Shown here: positions 46,923 through 59,657 of the stretch, piece after piece
Numbering within the stretch: position 1 is the stretch's first letter
How the letters are laid out: the number at the start of each line of letters is the position of its first letter
Assembly (NCBI RefSeq): GCF_000499385.1
Contig: NW_013651882.1
Span: 31,692-95,691, forward strand
Direction: 5' to 3'
Source of the DNA: Eimeria necatrix
Taxonomy: Eukaryota > Apicomplexa > Conoidasida > Eucoccidiorida > Eimeriidae
DNA length: 64,000 bases
The notes under the pieces: generated by a model
What the model was told of the DNA's origin: nothing
Database searches by the model: none
Seen by the model: only the letters and a program-made list of their open reading frames with translations
Made by a program: the position numbers and the translations under genes

Positions 46923-49729
46923 TTATATGCCTCTTCTCCCTCGGCCACCTCTAAAGCCACCTCGGCCTCTGCCCCGCATGCCATTCCTTCCCCTGCCTGC
47001 GAATGGGGGGCTCCCGGCGCGGCCGCTGGGGCCCTCAGCGGCATCTTGCTCACTTCCAGGCATGTGCACTAGTTCATACTCTTGTTCACTCATATCTCTA
47101 GCAGTACAAACTGAAAAATTGAAGTCTTTGAAGTCGTCGTTCCGAGCGTCACTGAGCCCACAGCAGTAGCAACAGAAGCAGTACCTCGATGGTGAACACA
47201 GATGCGAGCGGCGTCGCATTGAACGACGGACTCTGCTCCACTTCATTAATCAAAATACAGTAACCGCCCACGAAGCAGTAACACCAGCGCTGCCAATGGC
47301 TAACGTATCAGCCTGTCTTACGAGATCTTCCCCCATCTGTCTACTGCTAGTCTCATGTGTCCTTCTTCCATCTGAATTTTTGCGTTTCTAATCAAAAGAG
47401 GGGTGTTCACAACGTCCGGAAGTTCAAGCTGAACACCTTCCAGGCTGAAAAAAAACGGGACATAAAAGCAATATACGACACTTCAGTTCCTTGACCCCTA
47501 TGCAACGCACAGCAGCGGAATGCTCCCCAAAAGCAATCAGAACTTATCCCCAGGGAGCAAAAGTCCAAACACAGAAGAGCCAGCAGCAGCTAAAGCTGCG
47601 GATGCTCACTTGAGAGTGATCATGGCTTCGTCATCCCCTACCACCATGGTGGCCCTCTTAATGACTTGACCCCTCGGGAGGATGACGTCGGGCTGAGGGG
47701 CAACCGAGACATGCCACATTTCAAATGAAGCTGCTACTACCAATCTCATCTGCCAGAACTTAGCACGAAACAGCAATGAAGAGGAAGTGCATTCAACAGC
47801 CCGCTAGCCAGCTAGCTGAATAGCTTGCCAGCACAGCAGCTAGCAAAGAGCATGCACAGCCCGAAGGGGCCTTCACACCCAGCGCGTACCGCAGGCTTGA
47901 TCGGCTCCACAACTTTAACACGCAAGTTGACGCCGGTGCAGAGAGGGGTGAGCGAAGAGATCTTCCTGAACTGAGCTGCTGCCTTTTTAGAAGGCGCACC
48001 AAGCGCGGTGCTGCTGGCAGCTTCGCCCCTGCGGGGGGCGCCCAAGATTGCCCCTTTGCCGTCGTGCGCCGCAAACCTTGGAGCTTTCGGCAGCTTGAGT
48101 TGGTGATAACGGAATTCCACGAGAAGGAATAACGCAAACACCGCCCGCGGGTCCAACGTCGCCCTCCACGTGTCACCCATGTACACGACGCTGCAGCAGA
48201 AACAAGCAGCAGCTGCAACACACGAACTGGGCTCAGCAGCAGCAGCTACACCAGCAGCTGGCGACAGTGCACAGCATTCGGGAAGCTTTCTGTCAGAACG
48301 AGCAGTACAACAATCTGCTCAACAACTCTCAGGCCCCAATTTTGCGTGTTTCTTAGACCGATGCAACAGTGCTATGGAGTGACGGACAAAAGGCACGGAA
48401 AACTGCCCACAAAACCAATATTTGGGAAACGAATCGGCGCAAAGACAGGCAACAAACATGAATGCCGAAGGCGGGACTTGTGCGGACAGAAGCAAATGCA
48501 GATGCGCCACGGACGCACATAGACATTAATTGGGCGCAAAATGGAAGGACAAAAACCAGAGAAACAAAAAGACTACCACAGACCCAAAACTTAGACGTGA
48601 ACATGTGATGGAATGCATCCGAGAGGGCAACTTCTGCCGCTGCGGAGCTCAGTAGCTGCCTACCTAAGTCCAAGGAGGTCTTCTCCTTCCTGAGCCGAGC
48701 CCACAGTGGCTGGAGGATATCCGTGTCTTTTGGTCCTGCCAACTTCCTGTTCAAGCTTCTGCAGCACTTCGGGTGTCGCTACACTCCGGTAGAGGAGCAG
48801 CCGGGACCGCACAGCCGGAGGCGCCTCCGCCGTGGCGGCTGAGGAGGGAATGCAAGTAACTCCCGAATCGCCCACGACTCTCCCGTGGGCCGCTATCAAC
48901 AAGTCCACGCAGTCATCTTTGTGCAGCGACAGGCCCAGGTGCTTCTCGAGAAGCGCCGCGCACGGCCCCTCCAGCTTCCCCTCCGCGTCGAAGTTGCCTT
49001 CCACCAGGCCCAGGCTTTCCGACAGCCCCGTCGCCAGCTCCGGCCGCTTGCAGAAGACGCAAAGTTCCAGATTTGTCACTGAGTTCCGCAGCACGATGAG
49101 GATCGCAGACTGCATGGGCCGCAGGACCACTGGACCACTCACTGACGTGCCCTGGCTCGTCGTCGCCTCTACATCTGCACCACCGCAGCACTCCACAGCA
49201 CAAGACCCGCACTTCCTGGCTCCTGCTGCAGCGTTTACATTACTGCTGCTTCCTACGGGGCTCCTGCTGCTCTTTGAACTGCCGTTGCTGCTGCGCTGCT
49301 GCTGCAGCAACTGCAGCAGCTGCTGCTGCTGCGCGTGCAGCAGCAGCGTGAGCGTCTGCAACAGCCTGCGTGAGCCTCTGCAGCAGCTGCATCAGCACCT
49401 ACAGCAGCTGCATCCGCATCTGCAGCAGCTGCATCAGCAGCAACTGCACGAGCGTCAGCAGCAACTGCTGCGCGTGCTGCAGCTGCACGAGCACCTGCAG
49501 CAGCTGCGTGAGCAGCTGCTGCAGCTGCTGCTGCTGCTGCTGCTGCTGCTGCGGGGGCTGCCTTACTCATGCAGATCTCTGGCTTGACCTGCTGTATGGT
49601 GATGCGGTCCGCCTTGAGGCGGCCCTCGTGGCAAAGGTTGGCAGCCCATTCCCCGAAGAGGGGATTTGTGTGGACTTGCTCCCAGGCATCGGCTGGGAGG
49701 CCCCTGAAGGGGGGGCGAGGTAGCGGGCA

Positions 49730-49773
<44 letters not shown>

Positions 49774-50138
49774 AGGCGACAGAGAGGAATGAGTGGGTGG
49801 CGGCGGGCGGGCGCGGCCGCGCCGCAGCAGCCGCTGCAGCTACAGCAGCAGCAAACGCGACAGAGAGCACTGTGTGGGTGGCGGCGGCCCGCGCGGCCGC
49901 GCAGCAGCAGCTGCTGCAGCGAGGGAGGCGCTGCAGCAGCTGCTCGGCGCAGCAGCAGCAACGCAAGCGCATGCACAGCAGCCACAAGAACAAACACTGG
50001 GGCTGCGGGCGGCAGCGCAGCAGCTCAGGCTCACTTGGCCAAATGCACATATATCGGAATGTTCCTGTAAGGCCCGCTGTTGAGGGTAAAGGCGGATGAG
50101 GCCGCGTCGGTGGACTCTACTGTGAAGGACTCCGCCAT
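46923..50138 (-). CDS. NUDX14-like Nudix domain fused to OB-fold/RGG nucleic-acid-binding protein
   Basis: Seven minus-strand exons (50138-50035, 49703-49567, about 49330-48664, 48190-47890, 47692-47610, 47444-47322, 47097-46923) join in phase through GT-AG sites. Only the 5' edge of exon 3 is uncertain. Exons 1-4 resemble plant ADP-sugar pyrophosphatase NUDX14: GLPADAWEQVHTNPLFGEW, ITIQQV, LILIVLR-like strands, SRLLLYRS and a C-terminal TWRATLDPRAVFAL helix. The catalytic Nudix box is degenerate (ALLEKHLGL where REVEEEIGI is expected), so pyrophosphatase activity is doubtful. The same frame continues without stop or ATG into ISSLTPLCTGVNLRVKVVE, RATMVVGDDEAMITL and LIRNAKIQMEEGHMRLAVDR. This is the OB-fold of the At4g28440/SOSS-B-like single-strand nucleic-acid-binding type. 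The protein ends EYELV plus an RGG-rich tail typical of RNA binding. Two separate genes would need an unseen start inside exon 4. Confidence 0.8.
49513..49770. repeat. CAG/CTG tracts in introns of the Nudix-OB gene
   Basis: A 13-copy uninterrupted CAG run at 49732-49770 lies in the first intron, just upstream of the exon-2 acceptor. An interrupted CTG run at about 49513-49554 lies in the second intron, just after the exon-2 donor. The 137-bp exon between them is intact and repeat-free. Confidence 0.85.
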
Positions 50139-53100
50139 CTGCGGCAAAGTGCATGCAGACACCAACGCAGTGAGCACGGGGTCAGCCAGTGCGGAGTTCG
50201 CTGCAGCCTGGCAGCCCGGCTCTGCAAAGTGCGAAGACTAAACTCAGACTTGTGTGTCTGTACCCAGCGTGACAGAAGACAGTCACCAACTATCCGCGGG
50301 AAACTTGAACGCGCACAACACCAGCGACGGTCGACCGCCCCCGTCCACGCCGCACGGTTGCGGACCTAGTGGGAGAAATAAACAGGTTCTCATGCAGCCC
50401 AACTAGCTGTCTAGAGACATACACTTCCAAATAATTCAGAACGACAGGAGACGGAAGCACAACAACCCCAGTATGAAGCACTGCTGCCATCATGTAGGCG
50501 GGCAGGTCTCCTCTGCACCGACTTCTTACCCTCGCTGCGCCGTAGGAAGCGAGTGAAAGGCCGAGAAAAAGCGTCTACTATTTTCCGTGGTTAAGCAATT
50601 TACAATACCCCCACACTGCCAGAGCAGATCCTCCTGCTGCACGGTGTTGCTGCTGCAGTGGCGGGGCAGCAGCAGCCAGCCGGCCGGCGCTGCAGTCGCG
50701 TCTTTCCTTTCACCCTATGAAGCTTCTTCACTCTTTAGATAAGACCTCTTCTGGAAATACTCGATAAAACCATGACTTGTACTCAAATATGCTTTAATGT
50801 CTCCCCACACAGGCAGCAGTAATACGCACACGGCCGACGCTCCGCATAGCAGCTCTGCACACCCCCAGAACTAGTGCACTACAATCGTTCATTCCGAGAG
50901 CTATACACACCAAGAGAGTGCAGTGCCTCTCCGTTTCTTCTTAAGTATAAGCTCTTTGCACAGATGCCTTAAAGGATACCTCACAGGACCTAGCTCGCCC
51001 AACAGCCCCTCCGCAGTGTAAGGTGTTTCTGGCCTTTAAGCAGACAGCAGCAGCCTTCGGTAGTACTAGCTGAAGAGAGACTGCACCTTTGTGTTATGAC
51101 GCACTCTATTTGGGTGATCAATGGCAGCTCTGGTGGTCTCGCGGGATCTCCCCGCTCCAAAGAGCAACTCAGTGTCAAGGGTGCTCTTGTCAGCACACTA
51201 TGGTAACTGCACTCAAGCACAACTCAGCAGTTCTGTCAGCCGTTTCTCAAGTTCAAATTGGTAGAAACAGCATTTTTAGCTATGTTTGTGCACGCGCAGA
51301 GGCGTGTGTAGAGGCAGGTTGTTTTGCCACTCGGCGCCGTCGTCCGAGCCCACCGCCAATAGGCCCACCAGGTGTCTTCGAAACCCCCCTAGGGTACGTT
51401 TGGGACATGTCAAGGCAAAGCCATCCTGGACAATCATTGCAAGGCCTATGGGAATGCAAGCTTTAAAGGTCTGTTTCTGCTGGCTAGGCTGCCACTATAG
51501 CAATTGAACTCGCTCTGCACTATCTAGAGCTGTCTACGTGGACTGTGGTACCTAGAAACGCTAAGGGAGATGTATCCGTCAAAATGGAACTTGCATTTTT
51601 CATTGTCATCTGATAGACGTGCCTCAATCAGACGGAATGGACACTAATAGCACGAGACGACCCAGCATGTCGTCCAAAATGCATCTGTTGCATGAGAAAT
51701 GCGTCGCGAGGCACCCCTTGTTGAGAGCTAATATGTCTAACTTTTTTCTCCCCAAAGCAAGAAGCACGAAATGCGAAACAGTGGAGCTGCTCCCCTTAGT
51801 AATGGGCTGAGACTGCCACCGGTAAGTCGCCGTGGCGACTGCTCTTTCTCCACCTCAGCCCAACCTATGCGACGAAAGAAGTATGCTGCTTTTACGAGTA
51901 AACAACTTTATTTCACGGTGTAAGGAATAGATGAGCTCCTTAATCTCACTATAACGTTGCCCTGGTGGGTACCGCCATATCTGACTACGTTAAAGGCTTT
52001 CCGCTGGGCTTCAGCCCGGCGGGAAAGCTCCAGGGAACACCGGCAAAGGTAATAGCCGGCATTTTCAAATCTGAATTCGTTATTCGTGCTCAAAGATCAT
52101 CCTTAAACCTTTTTGAGACAAAAAGGCATTGCACCTGGCCTTACCTGGCACCCGGAAGCCACAGCAAAACGATGGCAAGGGGCTCATGTGTCGACTGTAT
52201 AGAGAGGTGCGGAAGAGATAGAATATGTAAGCGGTGCTGCTTAGTGCGGGAGGTGGACTATCAGGGAGTTCGTCCCGACACCTCTTCTTAAGCCACTGTT
52301 TTTGCTCCTATTATTCTGCATCTCCCTTCTTTCGAAATAAGCATCCTCTATCCAAAATGAGGCAGGGCTCTTTACGAGGATTCTTCGCTTGAGAAATTAT
52401 GCCGCCGGCTCCGACACGGTTGTAGTGCGGTTCACTAGAATGCTGCACACGAAGGATCTTGAACGGCTGTAGAATGTGAAGTAGCAGAGCGTAAGCTTCA
52501 TCAGAATCAAATCAGATAAAGAAAGCCGGCTACTAAAACAGCCTACGCTAAGGGTACCTTGCAGCTTGATCAGGCTTTGGGGCTGATCGCGTCACTGATA
52601 CTGCCAGCAGTCACAGGAGGACAGAGCGAGACAGACAGAAGTTTCCTTCTTCCAAAATGTCTGGAGCCCGAAAATGCCATGATTTGTTTTTAATTTGCAT
52701 TTCGGTGGTTTTGACTTCTGGTGACAAAAGTGAAGTACGTAGCCAGCAAGATATACAATCTAGGAGCTGAGCTGCAGAGGGAATTTCAGCAGCGCTGCGG
52801 TGTAAGCGGCCATGGGAGGTCTTCAATTACGAGAGGAAAAAGCGCGTCTCCCAGGATGTCCATAGATGCTGGGGTTACTGGTAAAAAGAGCCCTCTTTAG
52901 AGAATGCTACAGGCCTCTTCAAAAGTCTAAAGGGAAATGAGGTGCTTGGAAAATGTTGTGAAGCTTTTCGTCATCACGTGTGATGATATTCGTGATGTAG
53001 AAGACATGAAGACGTAATTGGTGCATTTTCACCTACAGGGCGCTGCAAGCCGAGCTAAGGTATTTGCCGGCACCACACAAATGTGGTGGCACTTAATACA

Positions 53101-55541
53101 GGTGCAATCTCACCTAATACAGGTGCATTCCTTTGAATTATTTCGCTGCTGAAGCAGCAGGCGCAAAAGAAGCGAGAGTAAAAGCTTACACAGCGCCGGA
53201 CAAACTATTTTACTGATAGTCGATGCACGGACCAAAGAAGTGAAGCAGAGCAGGAGCGGTGGAAAACTTTGCTGCAGCCATAACAAAAATGGTTAATGAT
53301 GCAAGGCATCCTGCTCACTCAGTAAATGCAAATGCAAGAAGGATGTAAACAGTGCCTCATATTCGGCATAATCATTGGTTCACTTTCGCCACAGCATGCA
53401 AACAGCCGCGCAGGAAGGCTACAGGCGAAAATGTGAAAGAGAAACAAGCGTTTTTTCTGGGAAGAGGAGTATGAAGTTCAAAGCGATTGAGCTGAAACGG
53501 CCCTGATTAATGCCCTTAAAGGCACAGCGCCAGTCGACCGACGGAAGCCACAAGGCATATTCGCACAAAGATATGGGAAAACTCATACAATTTGGAAGAG
53601 GCTGAAATTGCTGAACAGGCAGAACGAATGCTGCCGGGACCACAACTGTCCATTTAGCATGTGTTGCAATCTGGCCGGCAAAATCCCGTGGAAGGAGTTT
53701 CTTGGGGTCACCTACTATTCACAGGCAGACGAAAGCCAGTGACGTTTTCATAGCCTTCTCTAGACACTGTTTCTATGGTTTTTCGTAGCCTTCTGTATGC
53801 ACTGTTGGTATGATGGGCACCGAGAATCCGCACATGCTGGTAGGAGAGGACACCGTAGGCAGATAACTGTAGCTGGAGAACTACTCCAGTAGATGCCCGT
53901 CGCATCTCTGTTCGGCACGGATTTAGACAAGCAAGCTAGCAGTTGACCCTGGCAGGTCCGGCGAAAACTGCTCTAGGAAGGTGTGAGTTATTGGGCTCTA
54001 CTGATAGTGACGGAGCTCCACAGCGAGCACAGCTCACCTCTGTCGCAGTGCAGCTATGCTATGGGTCACCTAACCACTGTCCAATTACTCCATTTTTGCG
54101 TCTGAGGCTGCGGGCTAGTGCTCAATGCGTGGTTCTGTTGAGTTTGGCCAAATATAGCAGCTTACTGATAGCTGGCATTTCATGCCTGGCACCGTATTTA
54201 AGTAACCACTCCCGAGCCTGCAACCTCCTGAAGAGCAGAACACTTCAACGCTTAAGCTCCCCCTGGTAGGACAATGCAATACGATCCTTAAGCTGACGGA
54301 TGTATGAGGGCACCTAACTGCCTGCCTCTTATAACTTTTGCTGGGCCCTATTACACCATAGGCACGCTCAAAGCCTTATCGCAATACGTCTTTTAGGCGA
54401 AAAGCAAATTCTTGAATAAAACCGAATTGGCGACATTGATAAAATGGCAAGAAAATTGCTTACCGTCCGCTTTCAACTCCTCTAAAAGCGGGGTAATAGC
54501 CCCCGTGTTTGTGAGGGCTTTAGTCAAGGAGTAATGGCCTGCTGCAAAGCTCAGTGCGAAAAGCTCCAATGCTGGCCTGCGGAATGTAGAGCTAGACGCT
54601 AGGCATATTGTCCACCCCCGCCCGACCCGTATTGCGCTGGTCAGCTGGCTATTGCAGGGCATTAAACCTCTTGTTGGAGGCACTCCCCGACAGATCTTTA
54701 CAGTGTTCAAATTGCTCCGCGACAGCTGGCATGCGAACGCAAAGCAAGCTTCTTCCAAGCACTTCATGCTCATCTGGCCAAATGGCGCTAGCAAGGCAGC
54801 GAAACAGCAAGAGGACGATTACCTCTGTAGAGGAATCGACCTTCAATTCCTACTAAAGCCACAATTAAAGTTGCCGCAAGCATTTGCTTGCTATTTCAAA
54901 GCTTTGTGTTTGCTCAGGTACGCATAGGGGCTGATTGTATCTATCGAGCAATAGTGCATACCTCCAGCCTCCCGCACAATTACTTGTTTGGTGGCAGCGA
55001 AACAGTGTCTCATGCAGTTACTGTTAGAAACTGGATGAACAGCAACAACCCACGAAACAAAACTGTCCTGGAACTCTGGCAAGGTCTTCTTATGTTAGAA
55101 GTTTGGGCGCTCCTTATCTCTGTCATGCCCGCAGTACGAGAGCAGCAGTACCCTGACTGTTGTCTGTCCTCGACAGAAATAAGCATTCCCAAGCAAAAGC
55201 TCTTGCACGCTTCAAGCAACTAATGTGAACTTCTGATATTTTGTAATGAAGCTGAGCCATTTTGGTGGCTAGAGTCCCTGAGTGGCGCGCCTCCGCACAA
55301 GGCGTCGAAAGCTTGTATCTCTCTAGGCTATGTTACACTAAGGAAACTATGCACTTAAAATGCCTAAAATTGCTTTAAATGCGTAATAAGCAACAACACA
55401 CGCTGGCAAGCGCCTACTCGAAAGCGACAGGTGAGCGAACTGCGTTCCGGAACAGATGAAGAAGAACCTTTCGACTTGAACAACACTTGAATGATGACGC
55501 GGCATTCCAAATTTTAGTTCCTAACCAAAACCCAAGCAAAC

Positions 55542-55757
55542 TCACTCAGGGGCTCCTGCAAGCAAATTCATTGCGTTGGCGCCAATACGCGTAGGATCGA
55601 TGCACACTGAGCCCAACACGAACACTTTAGACAACTTGTCTTTGGTGCAGTAATGGTACCAATTGCCTTCAAGTGGCGCAGCTGCAAGATTAAGTGGTGG
55701 CGTTGTCACCCCTTCAGCCTTACACTGCTTTAGAAAAGGGCCTTCTGGGTGATGCAA
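55542..55757 (-). CDS. possible isolated exon of unknown protein
   Basis: The minus-strand frame contains a protein-like stretch (TTPPLNLAAAPLEG, KLSKVFVLGSVCIDPTRIG) and runs into a good 5' splice donor (GA|GTGAGT) exactly where its stop codon falls. That is the usual pattern of a real internal exon. No partner exons or family could be identified. Confidence is low. Confidence 0.2.
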   Translation of the reverse strand: MHHPEGPFLKQCKAEGVTTPPLNLAAAPLEGNWYHYCTKDKLSKVFVLGSVCIDPTRIGANAMNLLAGAPE

Positions 55758-55971
55758 ACCTCTTTATGGAAGCAGTGCACACATTTTCCCCAAGGCAGTT
55801 ATCTTCAAGTTACACCATTATGCTTCTGTGAGAGTCCCGTTTACTGATAAATATGAAGAACTCTACGGCCAAAGCTGAATGCCTCAACAACGCCAAGTGA
55901 GCACATGAATGGGTAGGTGGAACAGTTCCCTCCTTCTGCTCTTCCTTCAACAGATTTGTAACTGTAACTTA

Positions 55972-56026
55972 ACATTTCCAGTCTACAAGTTATTTTAAAA
56001 CATTTCCAGTCTACAAGTTATTTTAA
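55972..56026. repeat. 27-bp tandem duplication
   Basis: The segment 55972-55998 is repeated exactly at 56000-56026, with one base between the copies. The unit begins ACATTTCCAGTCTAC and ends TTATTTTAA. It lies in non-coding DNA. Confidence 0.9.
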
Positions 56027-56741
56027 GTAGCTCTATAACTCGGCCTCAAGTTCTCCCAAGCCTGCAGCTGTGCTGCAGGGCGCAGCGGCTAGTGGGCAGA
56101 AAGCAGCGCAGAGTGTGGGCACTATAGGCATGTAGGGGCTGGCTCTTACTTTACAGAAAGTCTATGTTTTAGAGGGTAACCTTTCCGGTGGTCATTCACT
56201 GCTGCTGCTGGCAATTAGTTCACAGAAATTGAGTGAAATAACTAAATAGTTGACAGCGCCGCTGTGTTCTTTTTAAAAAAAGATTTTAAAAACCAGAAAA
56301 TGGAGCTAAAAAGCTTTATTGCAGGAAATAGAGCAGTTGGAAGATTGCTGATTGCTAGGGCTGCCTTTGGGGCTGCAGCCCCTCATCACCCCTCAACTGC
56401 AGTTTAATTTGTGGCTGCCGCATGCAGCAGCTAGATCTTCTGGGCTGTACGTAAACTTGAACATTTGAAAGTTGCAATACAGGATTGGAAGTGCGGGCAA
56501 AGGGCGACGGCCTTCTATGGTTTCCACCGAGAAGCCTAGGGCTTCCGCACATGCAAAGTCCCCATCGATGCATGTGGAAACTCAATGCAATTTCCTTTTT
56601 AGTGGCATTTGCAAACTATTTTTCTTTTTTAAAAGTTGGGGTGTTGACACCGGGTGTATCTACAAAGGGCTGACGGGCGCCGGACGGTCCGCCCACCCCT
56701 GGACCGCCGCGAGCTGACCTCGGATCTGACGGGATGCGAAG

Positions 56742-57355
56742 ATGGAAACGGCGATATTATCATGCAGGTGGGCATTAAAATGAATTTTAAATTGTTTTGG
56801 CGCAATTGTTTGCAATTTTACCGCGCGTTTACTGCGGACTGGCGTGCTCTCCGGCGCTGCGGCTTCAGGTGTATCGACAGCCCGCCCCCATCCAGCGTGG
56901 AGGCTCTCCAGTTCAGTCCCGACGGCCGCTGGCTAGCTGCGGGCCGATCGAGTGGAATAGTTGAAGTTTTTAGTTCTGCGAGTCGTCATTTGAAAGTGGT
57001 GAGTGAGAGTTTGTAGTCCAACTCCATGCATGCATGCATGCATGCATGCATGCATGCATGCATGCATGCAGCAGTTTCGGGTCTTTCGCCGCGATATTCC
57101 GCTCGTTTTCTCCCGTTTTTCGCAGAGACTCTCCGCCGCCTCCTGCAGCTCCGTCCGCAACATCTTGTGGCTGCCTTTGACTGCGGAGGCGGCGGCCTTT
57201 TGGGCTGCGGCGGAGGCCGGCGGCGCTGCAGCAGACGCCGCCCGCAGCAGCTTCGCAGAAGTTTCTCTCTTCGAGTGGCGCCTCGTCACTGCGGGCCTCC
57301 ACGGGGTCATTACTGCGTGGAACTTGCGCACAACTCGCGTGGAGGTGGGCGCCCT

Positions 57356-57408
<53 letters not shown>

Positions 57409-57738
57409 TCTCCTGTGCTGCAGCAAAGGCCGAGCCCCCTCCCTCAAACCCCGCTTTTTCCCTTAATGGAGAGAAGACCATTTCTTGTTTTGTTTGCAGG
57501 CAGAAAGCCCTTCTAATGGAGGCGCTGTCTTCTCCCTTTGCCTCTGCCCCCCATCAATGGGGCTGCCAGCTTTTGCTGCTGCATGCGACGACGGCCGAGT
57601 GCGGCTGCTGCTGCTGCAGGGCGCAGCAGCAAAGGCCTGCAGCAGCAGCAGCGGCGATCTCCGCCAGACTCTCCTGGAAGAAGAAACTCCAACTCAAATC
57701 CAAATTACCCACACTCTCCCCAAGACCAAATGTCCGCA

Positions 57739-57770
<32 letters not shown>

Positions 57771-57902
57771 CCAGCACCAGCAGCACCAGCAGCACCAACA
57801 CCAGCAGCAGCAGCAGCAGCAGCACCAGAAGCACCAGCAGCAGCAGCACCAGCAGCACTAGCACCAGCAGCACCAGCAGCAGCAGCAGCAGCAGCCGCAG
57901 CC

Positions 57903-57943
<41 letters not shown>

Positions 57944-58795
57944 GGGAAGCGCGAGTGTGTTGTGCTGCGCTGCAGGCCGGCTGCTGTCAGTGTGTTGGTA
58001 CTCCCGCAATTTGGTCTTCGCCGGAAATTCGAATTCTTCCATTTTGCGTTTTTGGCGCGCGGGCGAGGAGAGCCCGTTCGTGGCTGCGGGCCAAATGGCG
58101 CTGGAGAGCCGGCCCCCCGGCGGCGAAAAGCCGGAAAGTGAGTCCAATTTCGTTCTTTTTTCGTTCCTTTTGGTCCAATTTTGTGTTTTATTTTCATTTA
58201 TTTTATTTAAAAAAAAGAATTATTCAAAATGATGCCACTTTAGACGCAGATCGGCTGTCGGCGCTTCCGGCGCGAGCGGGGGTGGCGCCGGCGTTCAGGT
58301 GTACAGACACCTGGGCGCTGTCAGGGGTCCGCGGACTCCGCGTTTTCCCTCATTTGCGATTTTTTCTGTTTATTTGAACTTAAAAAGTGAATTAATTTAG
58401 AGTTTCAGGAGACTTGAGAAGAAACGCGCAGCAAGAAGCCGCGTTCCCGCTGCTGCGCTGCTGCTGCGCTGCTGCTGCTGCTGCTGCTGCTGCTGCAGGC
58501 AGCAGCACGCTGGTGTGGCGGCTGCTGGCGCTGCCGCGCAGCTCTTTGCTGCTGAGTGGAGACAGCAGAGGATGTATTACTCTTTGGACTTTGCCGGAAG
58601 GAGTGGCAGTGCAGACTTTGCATGTGCACGTGGCGGACGTGCTGGACGTACAGCTCGCGGGGTGTACAGACAGCTGGCTCGCCGACTCCCGCGGGCCCCG
58701 CGCGCCGCCCCTCCCCACAAGTGAAGAAGTTGTTTTTTCGGTGGGGGTCGATGGCAAGCTCGCGGCCCTCAGCAGGACGGAGGTCAGCTGCTGCA

Positions 58796-58831
<36 letters not shown>

Positions 58832-58953
58832 GAGTTGCTGCTGCTGTCTGCAGAAGTGGAAGTACTTTTCGTTTTTTCGCTTTCCGAGTAGTTGCACAGT
58901 CAGGAGGCCCCCAGGGGCCTCGCGGGCTTTCCCCTGGCAGGAGGCACTTGTAG

Positions 58954-58994
<41 letters not shown>

Positions 58995-59598
58995 GGGGGG
59001 GGAATTGGCGGCGTTTGCGGCGCTGCAGCAGCAGCAGCAGCAAGTTCGCGTTTTGCTGCTGCTGCTGCTGCTGCCTGCAGCAAGACCGCTGGGCCGTGCG
59101 GGCCTGCCGGTACCCACATTTGTGCGACTGCCAGGCCCTGGCCTTTCTCCCCAAAGTCCCGGGGGGCCCCCCGGGCTCTTTAGTTGTCACAGGCGCAGCA
59201 GATGGCAGCATCAAGTGCATGCGAAACCTCACGGAACTCGCAGTAGGCCTTTTGCATGCAATAATAATGCATGCGGGGGTTTAAGTCTTTGTTTTGTTTT
59301 GCATGCATGCAGGAATTGGGGTTTAAGTCCTTTGCTTTGTTTTGCATGCATGCAGGAATTGGGGTTTAAGTTCTTTGTTTTGTTTTGCATGCATGCGGGC
59401 TTTTTAGTCCTTTGTTTTGTTTTGCATGCATGCGGGCTTTTTAATTCTTTGTTTTGATTTGCATGCATGCGGGGAGTGGGGTTTGGAAGTCTTTTTGTTC
59501 TTTTTTGAATTCGTTTTTCTTCCAAAGTTTTGAATTTTCCGTTTCTCGTTGCAGAATTTTGAGCTCAATTCAGAGAGTTTAAAGCCTATGAATTCCAA

Positions 59599-59657
<59 letters not shown>

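Larger units (their letters stand above)
50139..56741. other. long gene-poor spacer
   Basis: About 6.6 kb with no gene I can support. It includes the promoter of the Nudix-OB gene at the left and of the UTP4-like gene at the right. A minus-strand frame at 55542-55757 and several frames at 54390-55220 are open but unlinked. Repeats are sparse: a 27-bp duplication at 55972-56026 and an imperfect duplication near 53747-53810. Confidence 0.45.

Noticed and set aside
48832..49587. Plus-strand 251-codon frame opposite the Nudix exons
   Set aside because: It is antisense to well-supported Nudix exons. Its C-terminal half is translated CTG repeat.
54390..55223. Possible gene of several short frames on both strands between 54.4 and 55.2 kb
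   Set aside because: No in-phase splice joins, signal peptide or known domain could be found. Frame lengths are within chance expectation for this base composition.
57538..58197. Several overlapping long frames on both strands, rich in Ser, Gln, Ala or Leu
   Set aside because: CAG/CTG repeats lack stop codons in nearly all frames. Only the frame pieces matching WD40 blades were accepted.
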